The notes beneath the pieces are model-generated. The model had not been told where the DNA came from. It made no database searches and saw only the letters and a list, made by a program, of their open reading frames with translations. The position numbers were made by a program, and so were the translations under genes. A DNA stretch of 64,000 nucleotides, taken from the NCBI GenBank assembly GCA_963732335.1, contig CAVSZO010000063.1, positions 124,001-188,000 on the forward strand, written 5' to 3'. This stretch comes from Desertimonas sp963732335 (GTDB taxonomy: Bacteria; Actinomycetota; Acidimicrobiia; Acidimicrobiales; Ilumatobacteraceae). This document shows, piece by piece, positions 37,755 to 46,633 of the stretch (position 1 is the stretch's first letter; every line of letters starts with the position of its first letter).

Positions 37755-37884
37755 AGCGTAAGCGGCGACTAGCTCGGGTCGCCGCTTCGCTAACGCCAAG
37801 CAGACGTGGCCGAATGCGTCGCCGTGCGTGTCCTGGCGCTGGACCTCAGTCTGGATGCGTAGCGCTGACACGATCACGGTTGTT

Positions 37885-38751
37885 ATGACCGTGACCAGGG
37901 AGGTGTCGGTGACCGCGACCAACAACGAATCGGGCGGGAGGCCGGCGGAGACGGGTTGGCTGCCCGATACCCCGATCGGCGACAACTTGCTGCGCCAGTT
38001 CTTGCACAACCAGGCCGACGTGTGCGATCTCATCGCCGAGCGCTTCGCCGGTACGGTGGCCCGCACACCCGAGGTCGCCCTTGCCGCCAGCCGCTGCGTG
38101 GTGCCCTTCTTCAACGAGGCGCTCCCTCTGCGACCGTTGCGTGACGATGCCGACGAGATGCTCGACGAGATCGACCGCTTCTTCGCCCTCAGCGAGTCTC
38201 CGCGTTGGGTGTTGCTGTCGGCGTGGCCAACGCCGTGGCTGGGCGGGCGCGGCTGGGAGTTGGTCGGCCACCCCACGTTCGTCGTGCGGACACCCGGGGC
38301 ACCACTGCGGCCGCCAGCGGCCCGGCCGGGCGTCGCTGTTGCTGTCCGGCGGGCGATCACAGCCGACGACGTGGCCACCGCTGAGCGCATCTTCGTCGAT
38401 GGCTACCCACTCGAAGAAGGCGCCGGCGGGCAAGACGCCACGCTTCCTTCCTCACTAGCTGACTCCGACATCTCGGTGCGCATCGCCTCGGTCGATGGCG
38501 TCGACATCGCCGTGGGAATGGGACGTGTTGCTCACGGGTGCGTCAACCTGTGTGGTGCCGCCACCTTGCCGACGGCCAGGCGCAGCGGGGCGTGGGGTGC
38601 ACTGGTCCGGGCACGGGTGCACGACGCGCCTGACCTGCCCGCCGTTGCGTTCACGAGCGATTACTCGCGACCCGGCTTCGAACACCTCGGATTCGTGAGC
38701 ATGCTGCGCTTTACGATGTGGACGCAAGCGCGGGCCGATCCTCCCGCCTGA
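37885..38751 (+). CDS. GNAT-family N-acetyltransferase with N-terminal extension
   Basis: The 288-residue protein has an N-terminal region of about 150 residues (GDNLLRQFLHNQADVCDL, FFALSESPRWVLLSAWP) and a C-terminal GNAT-like half with VAVRRAITADDVATAERIFVDGYP, MGRVAHGCVNLCGAATLPTARRSGAWGALVRARV (CoA loop) and SRPGFEHLGFVSMLRFTMW. The GNAT loop is a variant. Such two-part proteins occur in actinobacteria, function unknown. Confidence 0.75.
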   Translation: MTVTREVSVTATNNESGGRPAETGWLPDTPIGDNLLRQFLHNQADVCDLIAERFAGTVARTPEVALAASRCVVPFFNEALPLRPLRDDADEMLDEIDRFFALSESPRWVLLSAWPTPWLGGRGWELVGHPTFVVRTPGAPLRPPAARPGVAVAVRRAITADDVATAERIFVDGYPLEEGAGGQDATLPSSLADSDISVRIASVDGVDIAVGMGRVAHGCVNLCGAATLPTARRSGAWGALVRARVHDAPDLPAVAFTSDYSRPGFEHLGFVSMLRFTMWTQARADPPA

Positions 38752-39016
38752 GACCACACACGATGAGAATGTCGTCAAGAGACGTCGAGTCGCCTCGCTG
38801 CTCGCGGCGGCCGGTCCGGCGAAGCGACGTGCCTCTGGCAGCCACGAGACAAGCCGGCGGTGTCGTGCCGAACGTCGCCACCGAACGCCGAGGCCAGCGA
38901 CACCTCAAGGCACGCAGGTCACTGGCATGTCGTTGTCTCCTGGGAAGTCGATTCCTGGTGGCTGAGTCGGCTGCGGCGATTGCGATGGCAAGCATCGGCG
39001 TTGCATGCTCGTAGGC

Positions 39017-39425
39017 GTGACTGACGCGGACGCTCGGTTCACGGTGGTGGCGGCGAACGAAATCGGTTGTCAGGACTTGCAGACGGTGTTTGGGTCGAGA
39101 GATTTCCAGAGTTTCCGTGTCAGTGTCAGCGGTACAAGCTGGCCCCGAGAGAGTCTTTCGCCTCGTTCCCGGTCGAAGATCGAGCGTTCCGGCTGCGGCA
39201 GCAGACTGACTGCGGGCACGTCGAGTCGAACGCGACCAGTGGCCTCGTGGCTTACCTCGGCGGCGAGCCGGTCGGCTGGTGCGCTGTTCGAGCCACCCGA
39301 TGACGAGCACCGATGTCATCGACGAGGAGCTCCACGACGGCACCGTGAGCACTTTCGCCGCCGCCGGCTTTGCCGAAGTCATCCGGCCAACGTTGCACCG
39401 TGCCGTCATGCAAATCGACTTCTGA
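39017..39425 (+). pseudogene. GNAT acetyltransferase pseudogene with internal deletion
   Basis: Three frames carry pieces of one GNAT family whose members share a CQCQRYK motif: VVAANEIGCQDLQTVFG, then CQCQRYKLAPRESFASFP and SGLVAYLGGEPVGWCAVR, then DVIDEELHDGTVSTFAAAGF through to the stop. The central catalytic part is missing between the second and third piece, and frames change twice. It is a decayed gene. Confidence 0.65.
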
Positions 39426-39605
39426 AACCACGAGCAACTGCTCGTTGCGGTGCCGATCGCCGCAACCGAACGACGCGCTCCGCGGCGATCACACCGCGCC
39501 AGAACTGGCACCTCGTTGCGTGGGCAACCGTCCGCCCCGGGTTAACCCTTCGGCTCCTCGCGCTCGCGCGAGCCCGTGGAATACCGTGTCCATGGGAGGT
39601 CGGCT

Positions 39606-40292
39606 ATGAGCGAGCAGGGCTGGCGGGGATTCCTTGCCGCGGACGGTGTTGGCGACTGGGTGGTGCTGCACGGCGGAGCCACGGCGGTTTTCCGCGTCGG
39701 ATCGGTCCGAGAGGCCGCGCGGCTGGCCGAGGCGATCGCAGAGGTTCCGGATCTCGAGGGCTCGGGGGTACTGCTGACGATCGCGGAGGACGGTCTCACC
39801 GTGCGGCTGAGCCGCGACCTGTGGCAACTCGAGCCGCATCACGTCGACTTGGCGCGCGCCGTCTCGGCGGTCGCCAAGGCGCACGGCGCCGTCGCCGACC
39901 GCGCAGCCGTCCAGGAAGTGCAGTTCGCCATCGCCGCCAAGCCCGACGCGATCGACGTCAACTTCTGGCGCGCTGCACTCGGCTACGCCGCGATGGCCGA
40001 CGACAATGCCGTCGATCCGCTCGGACACGGATCGACGGTATGGATGCAGGAGCTCGATCAGGCCAGGCCGCTGCGACACGCGATGCACATCGACGTGTCG
40101 GTCGCACGCGAGCATGTCGAGGCCCGGCTCGAGGCGGCGCTTGCGGCGGGTGGACGCGTGGTGGACGAGTCGCAGGAGCACTGGACGCTCGCGGACCGTG
40201 CCGGCAATCGAGTCTGCATCTGCGCGTGGCCTGACGGGTCCAGTCGGCCGCCCCCCGACGATGCCGCTCATCCGCCTGCTCGGGGCTCGTAA
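39606..40292 (+). CDS. Pterin-dehydratase-like domain fused to VOC domain
   Basis: The 228-residue protein has an N-terminal region resembling pterin-4a-carbinolamine dehydratase (FRVGSVREAARLAEAIAEV, GLTVRLSRDLWQLEPHHVDLARAVSAVAKAHG) and a C-terminal VOC domain (IDVNFWRAALGYAAM, MHIDVSVAREHVEARLEAAL, WTLADRAGNRVCICAW). The dehydratase active-site histidine cluster is only partly kept, so that half may no longer be catalytic. Similar PCD-VOC fusions are common in actinobacteria without known function. Start 39606 follows GGGAGGT. Confidence 0.75.
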   Translation: MSEQGWRGFLAADGVGDWVVLHGGATAVFRVGSVREAARLAEAIAEVPDLEGSGVLLTIAEDGLTVRLSRDLWQLEPHHVDLARAVSAVAKAHGAVADRAAVQEVQFAIAAKPDAIDVNFWRAALGYAAMADDNAVDPLGHGSTVWMQELDQARPLRHAMHIDVSVAREHVEARLEAALAAGGRVVDESQEHWTLADRAGNRVCICAWPDGSSRPPPDDAAHPPARGS

Positions 40293-40642
40293 GCCTGCGG
40301 CCGCTCAAATCGCAGTCGACTGCCACATCATCGATGAGCCATCGTCGACGCAGAATGCGCGCCCGGAACGCCGCCGCCATGCTCGGCCGCGGCGCATCGG
40401 GGTGCGCGAGCAGATCGTGCGTCCCGGCTGGTGGAGATGCGACAGCAAACGAGTCGGTCGGCGCCGCTTCGCGCTCCACTCACTGGGCAAACTGCGCGTC
40501 CTCAGTCTCATTGGTCGATCACCGGCCACCAACGTCATCACCGCAACCAAAGAGTTCGGGACCGGCGCCGAACTGCCGACCGGTCGGCTGGTTCGCGCCA
40601 GGGACAGTTCGCCCGGTCTATTCGGACATGCTGAGGTTGGCG
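40293..40642. other. Convergent spacer
   Basis: About 350 bases without a gene, between convergent neighbours. It contains the second copy of the dispersed palindrome at 40564. Confidence 0.5.
40564..40599. repeat. Dispersed imperfect palindrome, copy 2
   Basis: Two 18-base halves, GGCGCCGAACTGCCGACC and GGTCGGCTGGTTCGCGCC, are near-complementary around a central ACCGGT, with a bulged C. The copy at 34662 has the same length and orientation. Confidence 0.55.
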
Positions 40643-41554
40643 TCAGCGCGTGGCGACGATGACATGCTCACTGGGCGAGGCACGTAGCCCGTCGGTTCGG
40701 TGTTTGAACCATTGATCGTTCCAGCTCGCGGCGCTGACATGCTTCACCGCGGTGAAGGATGAGGTGCGTGCCATCGCGACGATGTCGTTGGGTGTGTAGC
40801 AGCTGATCCACGGCTGGCCGCGTTCGGCAGCTCGGCGCTCTGTCAGCGCGCGTAGTTCGCGTTCGGCCGCTGGCATCGAGTCGATGGGGAGGATGAAAGT
40901 GGCCACGAGCGTCGTCCCGGCGGCCATCCTGGCGATGTCGTTCATCGCCGCCGCGAGGGCGGCGCTGGTGAGGTACTGGGTCACGCCGGTTGACACAACG
41001 ATCGATCGGCGGTCGGCGTCGAAGCCAGCCTCGCGCAGCGGCGCACCCCATGAGGACGTCGTTTCGAAGTCGACCGGTGCGAACGTCAGGTTGTCCGGTA
41101 CCGATCCGAACACTTGATCAATGCGTGCCTGTTTCCACACCAGCGTCGTCGGCCGGTCGACCTCGAAGATGTGGATACGGCCGCTGAACTCGCGGCGGCG
41201 CAAGGCGAAGGTGTCGAGGCCGGCGCCGAGCAACACGAGCTGGTCGACGCCTTGCGCGACACCGTCGACCACGAGTTCTTCGATGAAGCGGGCGCGAGCG
41301 AGGAAGGTCCCCCGCCATCCGCGGAACCACTCCAGCGCCCGCGGGCTGAACAGCCATCCGTCTCGACGCAGCTCGTCAGCGTGATCGGGAACATCGAAGC
41401 CGGCAGAGCGCAACACGGCCGGCACGTTGGCCAGCCGCAACCCGACGTCGTCGATGAAGACGTGCGGGACAGGGTCAAGCACGAGGTGAGCGGCACGACT
41501 CAACGCAGCCATCACCGCCGTCGCATCGGGCAGCGCGGGCACATCCTCCGACAT
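40643..41554 (-). CDS. SAM-dependent methyltransferase, LCM/PPM (TIGR00027) family
   Basis: The 303-residue protein has the markers of the actinobacterial S-adenosylmethionine-dependent methyltransferase family TIGR00027: LARARFIEELV, QLVLLGAGLDTFALRR (SAM loop), IFEVDRPTTLVWKQARI, FAPVDFE and VSTGVTQYLT. Members methylate small molecules, often lipids or polyketides. The ATG at 41554 begins the expected N-terminal helix. Its substrate is not known. Confidence 0.88.
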   Translation of the reverse strand: MSEDVPALPDATAVMAALSRAAHLVLDPVPHVFIDDVGLRLANVPAVLRSAGFDVPDHADELRRDGWLFSPRALEWFRGWRGTFLARARFIEELVVDGVAQGVDQLVLLGAGLDTFALRRREFSGRIHIFEVDRPTTLVWKQARIDQVFGSVPDNLTFAPVDFETTSSWGAPLREAGFDADRRSIVVSTGVTQYLTSAALAAAMNDIARMAAGTTLVATFILPIDSMPAAERELRALTERRAAERGQPWISCYTPNDIVAMARTSSFTAVKHVSAASWNDQWFKHRTDGLRASPSEHVIVATR

Positions 41555-41560
41555 GGACGC

Positions 41561-42091
41561 TCAGTCTCGCTCAATCGCAGCGTTCCCGTCCGACCACACA
41601 CCGCGGCGCATTGACGCCAAGTCAGCACCGACGCTCCCGGTACAGGCGGACCCGGAAAATCGCGGCACTGACGCACTCCGTCGAGCGCCGCCAGACCGTC
41701 GTACCGATCGCTCTAGGTGGCCCCTGTTGGTGGCGAGCCGGTTGGCGGCGCTGTACTTCCACGGGAAGTACAGCGCATGGAAACACTGATACCCGCCATC
41801 AGCATCCATCTGAGCAAGACCACCACCGGTGAGAGAATTCAGGTCAAGCTCGAGCGCGACGTGTTCCGGTCGCAAGACGACCCAGTAGTACGACAGCGCG
41901 TTGCTCCACTCCTCTGGCTTCGGGTCGTTCCACAGCGACTCGACTCCGGGAGGCGCAACGGCACGATTCCGTAACCGGAGTTGCCGTAGCGGTTCGACGA
42001 CGACGTCAGCCACGCTCTCCTGCAGCCCTGCGCCAACGTTCTCGGTCGCGAACTGATGCAGCGATTCAGGCAGGTCGACCTCTATCCGCAT
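41561..42091 (-). CDS. Hypothetical protein
   Basis: The 176-codon frame from the ATG at 42091 has a balanced composition in its first 130 residues (MRIEVDLPESLHQFATENVG, WSNALSYYWVVLRPEHVALELDLN, FHALYFPWKYSAANRLATN). The last 45 residues are Arg/Ser-rich and look non-coding, so the true end may have been lost or shifted. No family recognised. It lies just upstream of the methyltransferase on the same strand. Confidence 0.45.
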   Translation of the reverse strand: MRIEVDLPESLHQFATENVGAGLQESVADVVVEPLRQLRLRNRAVAPPGVESLWNDPKPEEWSNALSYYWVVLRPEHVALELDLNSLTGGGLAQMDADGGYQCFHALYFPWKYSAANRLATNRGHLERSVRRSGGARRSASVPRFSGSACTGSVGADLASMRRGVWSDGNAAIERD

Positions 42092-42406
42092 CCCGCTCCT
42101 GTCAGACGCGTGCGGCGGAGAAGTCCACTGTTCGGGGGCGGTCGCAATCCCTGAACGCCTGTCGTCGAGCACAACGAATCTCCTGCCGTCACCACACAGC
42201 CCACCAGCACGGCCGAAAGCGCCAGGGAGCCGCCGCCGGCGACGACGACCCCACTACATGCCGGCCGATGGGCCGTCGTCAATGACCCGCACGTCCGGAG
42301 TTTGAACGCGACACCCCTCGCGTACCGTCGAGGGTGCCTGATATCACGAGAGATGCGAGCAGTAGATGACGACAACCTTTGTCAGCAACGTGCCGGGGTG
42401 GATGCA
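42092..42406. other. Divergent spacer
   Basis: About 315 bases between divergent genes; no coding frame is convincing. It probably holds promoters for the hypothetical and the ATPase gene. Confidence 0.45.
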
Positions 42407-43327
42407 ATGAAGTCGCCGGCGGCGAGCGACCGCGCACATCACAGACCATCGCACGTCGATGTGCGGGCCATCAGCGACCTGATGGATGAAGCCCTGACCA
42501 CCCTCGAAAACCGGTTTGCCAGCGCACAACCGTACGGCGTTCGAACTGGCTTCTACGATCTCGATGAACTGCTCGGCGGGATGCAACCGGGTTCGCTCAT
42601 CGTGCTTGCCGGGCCCCCCGCGGTTGGCAAGACTTCGATGGCGCTGGCCGTCGCTGCCTACGTCTCTCGCGCCTCCGCCGCCGTCCTGTTCGCCACCAAC
42701 GAGTTGTCGGCGCAGCGCATCGCGGCCCGGCTGCTCGCCAGCGAGGCGGCCGTCGACGGCACGCGCGTGCGGGACGGACGGCTGCGGGAACACGACTGGC
42801 GTGCGATCGGTCGAGCGGTAGGCGTCATCAACAAGATGGCGCTCTATGTCGCCGACAGAGTCGTCACCTTTGACGCATTGCGCGAATCGGCGCTCGAATT
42901 GGCTTCGCAGCATCTGCTGCGGCTGATCGTCCTCGACCGCGTCGACCCGCTTCTCGCCGACATTCGCCGAGATGCACAGCTGGCGGCCATCGTCTCGCTT
43001 GCTCATGACTTGTCCGTGCCGCTGCTGGCCACCGCGTCAGCTCGCCAGACTGATCGCGGCCGCGCCGAAGGCTCGACTGGAAGTCTTGCCGCCGGGGACC
43101 TTGTCATCGACGTTGCCGACGCGATGATGCTGCTCGATCGTTCGAGCAGCATCATCGGCGACTTCTGCGCAATGGACATCCACGTCGTCAAGAACCGGTT
43201 CGGTCCCACCGGCATTGTGCGGCTGGCGATGGACACGTCGGTGCCGCTCGTCCGCAACGCCGCCCGCCCACCTGACGAGACGGCGCCAGTTGAGGACGCG
43301 AACCCAGGGTCCGATCGACTCCCCTGA
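42407..43327 (+). CDS. Stand-alone DnaB-like RecA-fold ATPase
   Basis: The 306-residue protein matches the C-terminal helicase domain of DnaB: GVRTGFYDLDELLGGMQPGSLIVLAGPPAVGKTS (Walker A GPPAVGKT), the NELS segment where DnaB has EMS, LLRLIVLDRVDPLLAD (Walker B), LAHDLSVPLLATASARQTDRG and DVADAMMLLDR, VKNRFGPTG. The DnaB N-terminal primase-interacting domain is absent, so it cannot be the normal replicative helicase. Small DnaB-C/KaiC-like ATPases may act in repair, mobile-element replication or regulation. An ATG at 42353 would add 18 residues. Confidence 0.82.
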   Translation: MKSPAASDRAHHRPSHVDVRAISDLMDEALTTLENRFASAQPYGVRTGFYDLDELLGGMQPGSLIVLAGPPAVGKTSMALAVAAYVSRASAAVLFATNELSAQRIAARLLASEAAVDGTRVRDGRLREHDWRAIGRAVGVINKMALYVADRVVTFDALRESALELASQHLLRLIVLDRVDPLLADIRRDAQLAAIVSLAHDLSVPLLATASARQTDRGRAEGSTGSLAAGDLVIDVADAMMLLDRSSSIIGDFCAMDIHVVKNRFGPTGIVRLAMDTSVPLVRNAARPPDETAPVEDANPGSDRLP

Positions 43328-43884
43328 ACGGCCCAAAATCAGTTTTGAGCCGGCCTGAGTCGGTCACGAGTGGACAATCGAAGGCAACGGCTGCAAATCC
43401 CATCGACGGTGATCGGCAACCTCCAAACGTCTCCATCCGGCAACCTGCCACGCGACAGCGCGCGAGCCGTCCCAGACGACTCGGCGAGTACCTAACGAAG
43501 CGCCCGAATGCCGTGCCCCGTCGACGTCCCCGAGGCACTCCGCCGCATTCGTCGCTTCGCCAAGCGATTGCTCGAACCCCAGCTGATCGACGCCCGCTTC
43601 GAGTTCGCCCGAGCGTCGTTACGTGCGTTAGCAGGGGGGCAACGTGGTCCATGCGCTCGCGGCCGCAACGGAACTACCGGCGAGTCCGGACCACCACCAC
43701 GACCGCGACGGGCAAGCGCCGCGATGTCCGCTCGTTGACGACCGGCATCAAGCACGCCGTCTCTCGACCACGATCGCGGTCAGCATAGGTGACCGTGCCA
43801 GCGCGTTGAGGTAGGTGTGCCGATCTCCCGACATCGACTCCCCCGCCGTCAGCGCACGCTCATCGCGTGCTGGTCGCGCATTAG
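43328..43884. other. Convergent spacer
   Basis: About 560 bases between convergent genes. It starts with a hairpin (next entry). A 76-codon plus-strand frame at 43508 (VDVPEALRRIRRFAKRLLEPQLIDARFEF) looks partly coding but matches nothing known. Confidence 0.45.
43330..43351. terminator. Hairpin after the DnaB-like gene
   Basis: CAAAA-TCAG-TTTTG, extended by GGC and GCC arms with one mismatch, begins three bases after the stop codon. Without a T-tract it is only a probable bidirectional terminator. Confidence 0.5.
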
Positions 43885-44883
43885 CTACGACGTGGTGGCG
43901 GTGGCGGCGACTTCGGTGCTGTCGGTTCCCGCATTATCGCCAGCGCCGACCGCTGTCACGGCAGCAAGGATCACATCGGCGACCGCTTGAGGCTGCGACA
44001 TCATGACGACGTGTGAGGCGTCGATCTCGGTGACCTCGGCCCCGCTGCGCTGGGCCATCAATCTGACACCTGTGGGACCGATCGCGTTGTCAGCGGTGCC
44101 CACCACAGCCCATGACGGAAGCGTCTTCCATGCTGGGTTCTGTGTCGGTTCAGCGAAGCCGACATCGGCGCCGGGACGTTGGGATACTGCCATCACAGCC
44201 GCCTGTTCGGCGGGGAGGTCGGCACAGAACACCTCGTGGAACGACGCCGGATCGATGTAGAACTCGGTGCCGGGTTCGGCGCCGCCGCCGGTTGGGTACT
44301 GGGCGGGCCGCAGCGCCGGGCCGAGGAGGCTGTCGGTGGCCTGCTCGGAGAGCGCCAGGATCGTCTCACCCTCGTCGGGGATGAAGGCGGAGACGTAGAC
44401 CAGCCCGACGACGTTGTCAACCTGCGATGCGGCGTTGGTGATCACCGCCCCGCCGTACGAGTGCGCTGCGAGCAGGACCGGGCCGTTGATTTGGCTGACG
44501 ACGCTGGCGATGTAGGCGGTATCGGCGGACAGGCCACGCAGCGGATTGGCCGGGGCCATCACGTTCAAGCCAGCCGCCTGGAGGATTGGGATCACTCCCG
44601 CCCAGCCGGATGCATCGGCGAAGGAGCCGTGGACGAGCACGACGGTCGGCCCTGCTGCTTCGGTAGGTGGTGTCGTCTCAGGCTCGGACATCGTGGTCCC
44701 TTCCGTTGGCGGCGTGGTGGGTGTCGAGGTGCTTCCGGAGGCGAGACGCTGAGCAAGTGCGTTTGAGCCGCCGAGCGCAGCCGACGCCGCCGTGGCGACG
44801 ACGCCGGCGCCAGCGAGTCGGCCCAGGGCGACGCGACGTGAGATCTGGTTGTCCGTGCTGCGGTCAAGGTGATCGTCGCTCAT
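43885..44883 (-). CDS. Tat-exported alpha/beta hydrolase
   Basis: This 332-residue protein has a twin-arginine signal (ISRRVALGRLAGAGVVATAASAALG) followed by a Thr/Pro-rich linker and an alpha/beta hydrolase domain: LVHGSFADASGW (oxyanion strand), nucleophile AAHSYGGAV, VYVSAFIPDEGE and the His in DASHVVMMSQP. The closest family type is the RsbQ/EstA-like "alpha/beta fold hydrolase" group. It is likely exported folded and may hydrolyse esters. ATG at 44883. Confidence 0.88.
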   Translation of the reverse strand: MSDDHLDRSTDNQISRRVALGRLAGAGVVATAASAALGGSNALAQRLASGSTSTPTTPPTEGTTMSEPETTPPTEAAGPTVVLVHGSFADASGWAGVIPILQAAGLNVMAPANPLRGLSADTAYIASVVSQINGPVLLAAHSYGGAVITNAASQVDNVVGLVYVSAFIPDEGETILALSEQATDSLLGPALRPAQYPTGGGAEPGTEFYIDPASFHEVFCADLPAEQAAVMAVSQRPGADVGFAEPTQNPAWKTLPSWAVVGTADNAIGPTGVRLMAQRSGAEVTEIDASHVVMMSQPQAVADVILAAVTAVGAGDNAGTDSTEVAATATTS

Positions 44884-45157
44884 TGAGTCTCCAGTCGGGT
44901 GGCGGAACGGCTGACTGCCGTCATCCAGCACCCGATCCTGCCAGGCAACGTGTTGCTGCGCCTACCGAACGGCGATGCGACATCCGTCGACCTACGAAAG
45001 CGGACTGCTGACGGCTGGTGCATGGGCCAGGCGACGGCGGCGCGGGAGGTGCCCTGCGTTTCTAGGCCTCGACGAAGCTGGTGTCGTCGGCGACAACAAT
45101 CTGTGCTTGGGTGTCCCGCTTCGGCAGCGGACTGGCCCAGGTGGTGGAGCTGGTTCC

Positions 45158-45742
45158 TCAAGGATCCCTGTTCACCAGCTCGAACGGCGATCGCTCACTC
45201 GAGACGAACACCTGACGCAACAAAGGTTCGAACTCCTCGAGTGGCAACGATTCGTACGACGGATCGAAGCTCTCCGAGTCGTAGAGGTCGGAGAACTCGG
45301 CCGCGTCTTCGTAGTAAGGGTGGCCAAGGTAGGCGTCGCGCATGTCGGGGTCGATGCCGATGTGGCGTCCGTAATGGTTGAACTGGAACACCGTGTGGTG
45401 CTCGACGATCCACGCGATCCTCTCCGACACATACGGGCGGAGGATCGAGGCCGCGACCGCGGCATGGTTCCGCGGCCCGACGAGGTCACCGACGTCATGG
45501 AGCAACGCGGCCACGACGTACTCGGCAGGGCGTCCGTGGCGTAGCGCCCGCGTGCCTGCCTGCAGCGAGTGCTCGAGACCGTTGACCGTGAAGAAGTCCC
45601 CGTTCTCCAGGAACCGTAGGGCACCGAGCAGGCGGTCCGGCAGCTCCTCGAAGAGCTTCGTGTTGGGCCTCGTGGCGATGATCGCCCAATCATCGGCTGT
45701 CGTGTCTTGTATTCGTTTGAACGTCAGTTGTCGTGCCGTCAC
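45158..45742 (-). CDS. HD-domain oxygenase/phosphohydrolase-like protein
   Basis: The 194-residue protein has an HD domain with GLEHSLQAGTRAL, ALLHDVGD, NHAAVAASIL and WIVEHHTVFQFNHYG, which matches the compact HD proteins related to PhnZ/TmpB, di-iron oxygenases that cleave organophosphonates. The tail SFDPSYESLPLEEFEPLLR is also shared by that group. No phosphonate genes are nearby, so phosphohydrolase or other oxygenase activity is equally possible. The GTG at 45742 follows GAAGGAG. Confidence 0.8.
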   Translation of the reverse strand: MTARQLTFKRIQDTTADDWAIIATRPNTKLFEELPDRLLGALRFLENGDFFTVNGLEHSLQAGTRALRHGRPAEYVVAALLHDVGDLVGPRNHAAVAASILRPYVSERIAWIVEHHTVFQFNHYGRHIGIDPDMRDAYLGHPYYEDAAEFSDLYDSESFDPSYESLPLEEFEPLLRQVFVSSERSPFELVNRDP

Positions 45743-46052
45743 GATTCGCTCCTTCGTCGTCCGCGCATCACATGCTGAGCTGGTGTTCCTCGCTGGTTGA
45801 CGAACGGTCAGGCAACAGGTCTGGTTGACGATTTCTTGTGTGGGTCGCGTGCCCACGGAAAGGACGTCGCCATGCCGAGGCCGAGCGGGCGGCGGGCCCC
45901 GGCCGTGCTGTGCCGGCTTCCATGTTCATCGCACCAGCCCTCCGCGAAGAGCTCTCCAGCGGGATCGTTAACGCCTCGGGACATCGAAGCGCGTCGAACT
46001 CGCCTCGGTCGACATGCGCCTCGGCATGATTCGCCGCATGGACGCGGTCATT
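45743..46052. other. Spacer without recognisable feature
   Basis: About 310 bases; no convincing frame or repeat. Confidence 0.5.
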
Positions 46053-46484
46053 TCAATGTTCACCCACCCGCTCACGAGCGACGATCCTGGTTGGTGCCAC
46101 ACGGACCAGCGTCCCGAGCGCGTCGCGGGCGAACCGCACGAAGTCCTCTATCCCCTCGCCGGCGTCGTAGCGCTGGCTGATCCGTCGAGCGACCTGCTCG
46201 AGGTTCCTGACGTCCCGTGACGCGACGGCCGTACCCTCGATCATCACGAAGGCGAAGGGCGGCGTCTCGTCGTCAATGACGAGGGTCACCCGAGGATCGC
46301 GCAGGAGATCACGGCCCTTCACCGTCTCGGCGTTGGTGAGGAACAAGATGTCGTCGTCATCGAGAACGAACGCGATCGGTGCGGCATGGGGCCTGCCGTC
46401 CTCACGGGCAGTGGCGAGGACAGCGGTGCGGGTGCCCTCGGTGAGGAAGGCGCGACGTGCGTCGAGGGTCATGTCTGCTGCCAT
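46053..46484 (-). CDS. PPOX-class F420-dependent protein
   Basis: The 143-residue split-barrel protein has TRTAVLATAREDGRPHAAPIAFVLDDDDILFLT, GRDLLRDPRVTLVIDDETPP and IEGTAVASRDV, matching PPOX-class F420-dependent reductases. The ATG at 46484 follows GGAAGGAG. It diverges from a TetR gene across a shared dyad, so TetR probably controls it. Confidence 0.88.
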   Translation of the reverse strand: MAADMTLDARRAFLTEGTRTAVLATAREDGRPHAAPIAFVLDDDDILFLTNAETVKGRDLLRDPRVTLVIDDETPPFAFVMIEGTAVASRDVRNLEQVARRISQRYDAGEGIEDFVRFARDALGTLVRVAPTRIVARERVGEH

Positions 46485-46582
46485 CTTCAGCTCCTTCCGG
46501 TGTGGTCGACAATCGGGTCGCCAATGCTGGGCCAGGTGATGCATCGGTCGCCTCCTGGACAACTTGCCCACGTGGATCTGCA

Positions 46583-46625
46583 TCTATACTTGGCGCTCGG
46601 TATATTTTTAGATCCAAGTCTAGGA
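46583..46625. promoter_or_regulatory. TetR operator candidate
   Basis: TCTATACTTGG and CCAAGTCTAGGA form an inverted repeat 20 bases apart (six-base cores ACTTGG/CCAAGT perfect) in the AT-rich gap between the divergent PPOX and TetR genes. It overlaps the probable promoters and the TetR ribosome-binding site. Autoregulation is the usual pattern for this layout. Confidence 0.5.
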
Positions 46626-46633
46626 GTTGTCAA

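Larger units (their letters stand above)
37211..37884. other. Spacer with transposase remnant and inverted repeats
   Basis: About 670 bases without an intact gene. It contains a short IS3-type transposase tail (about 37326-37414, minus strand) and two close inverted repeats at 37718-37754. The remainder shows no feature. Confidence 0.55.
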
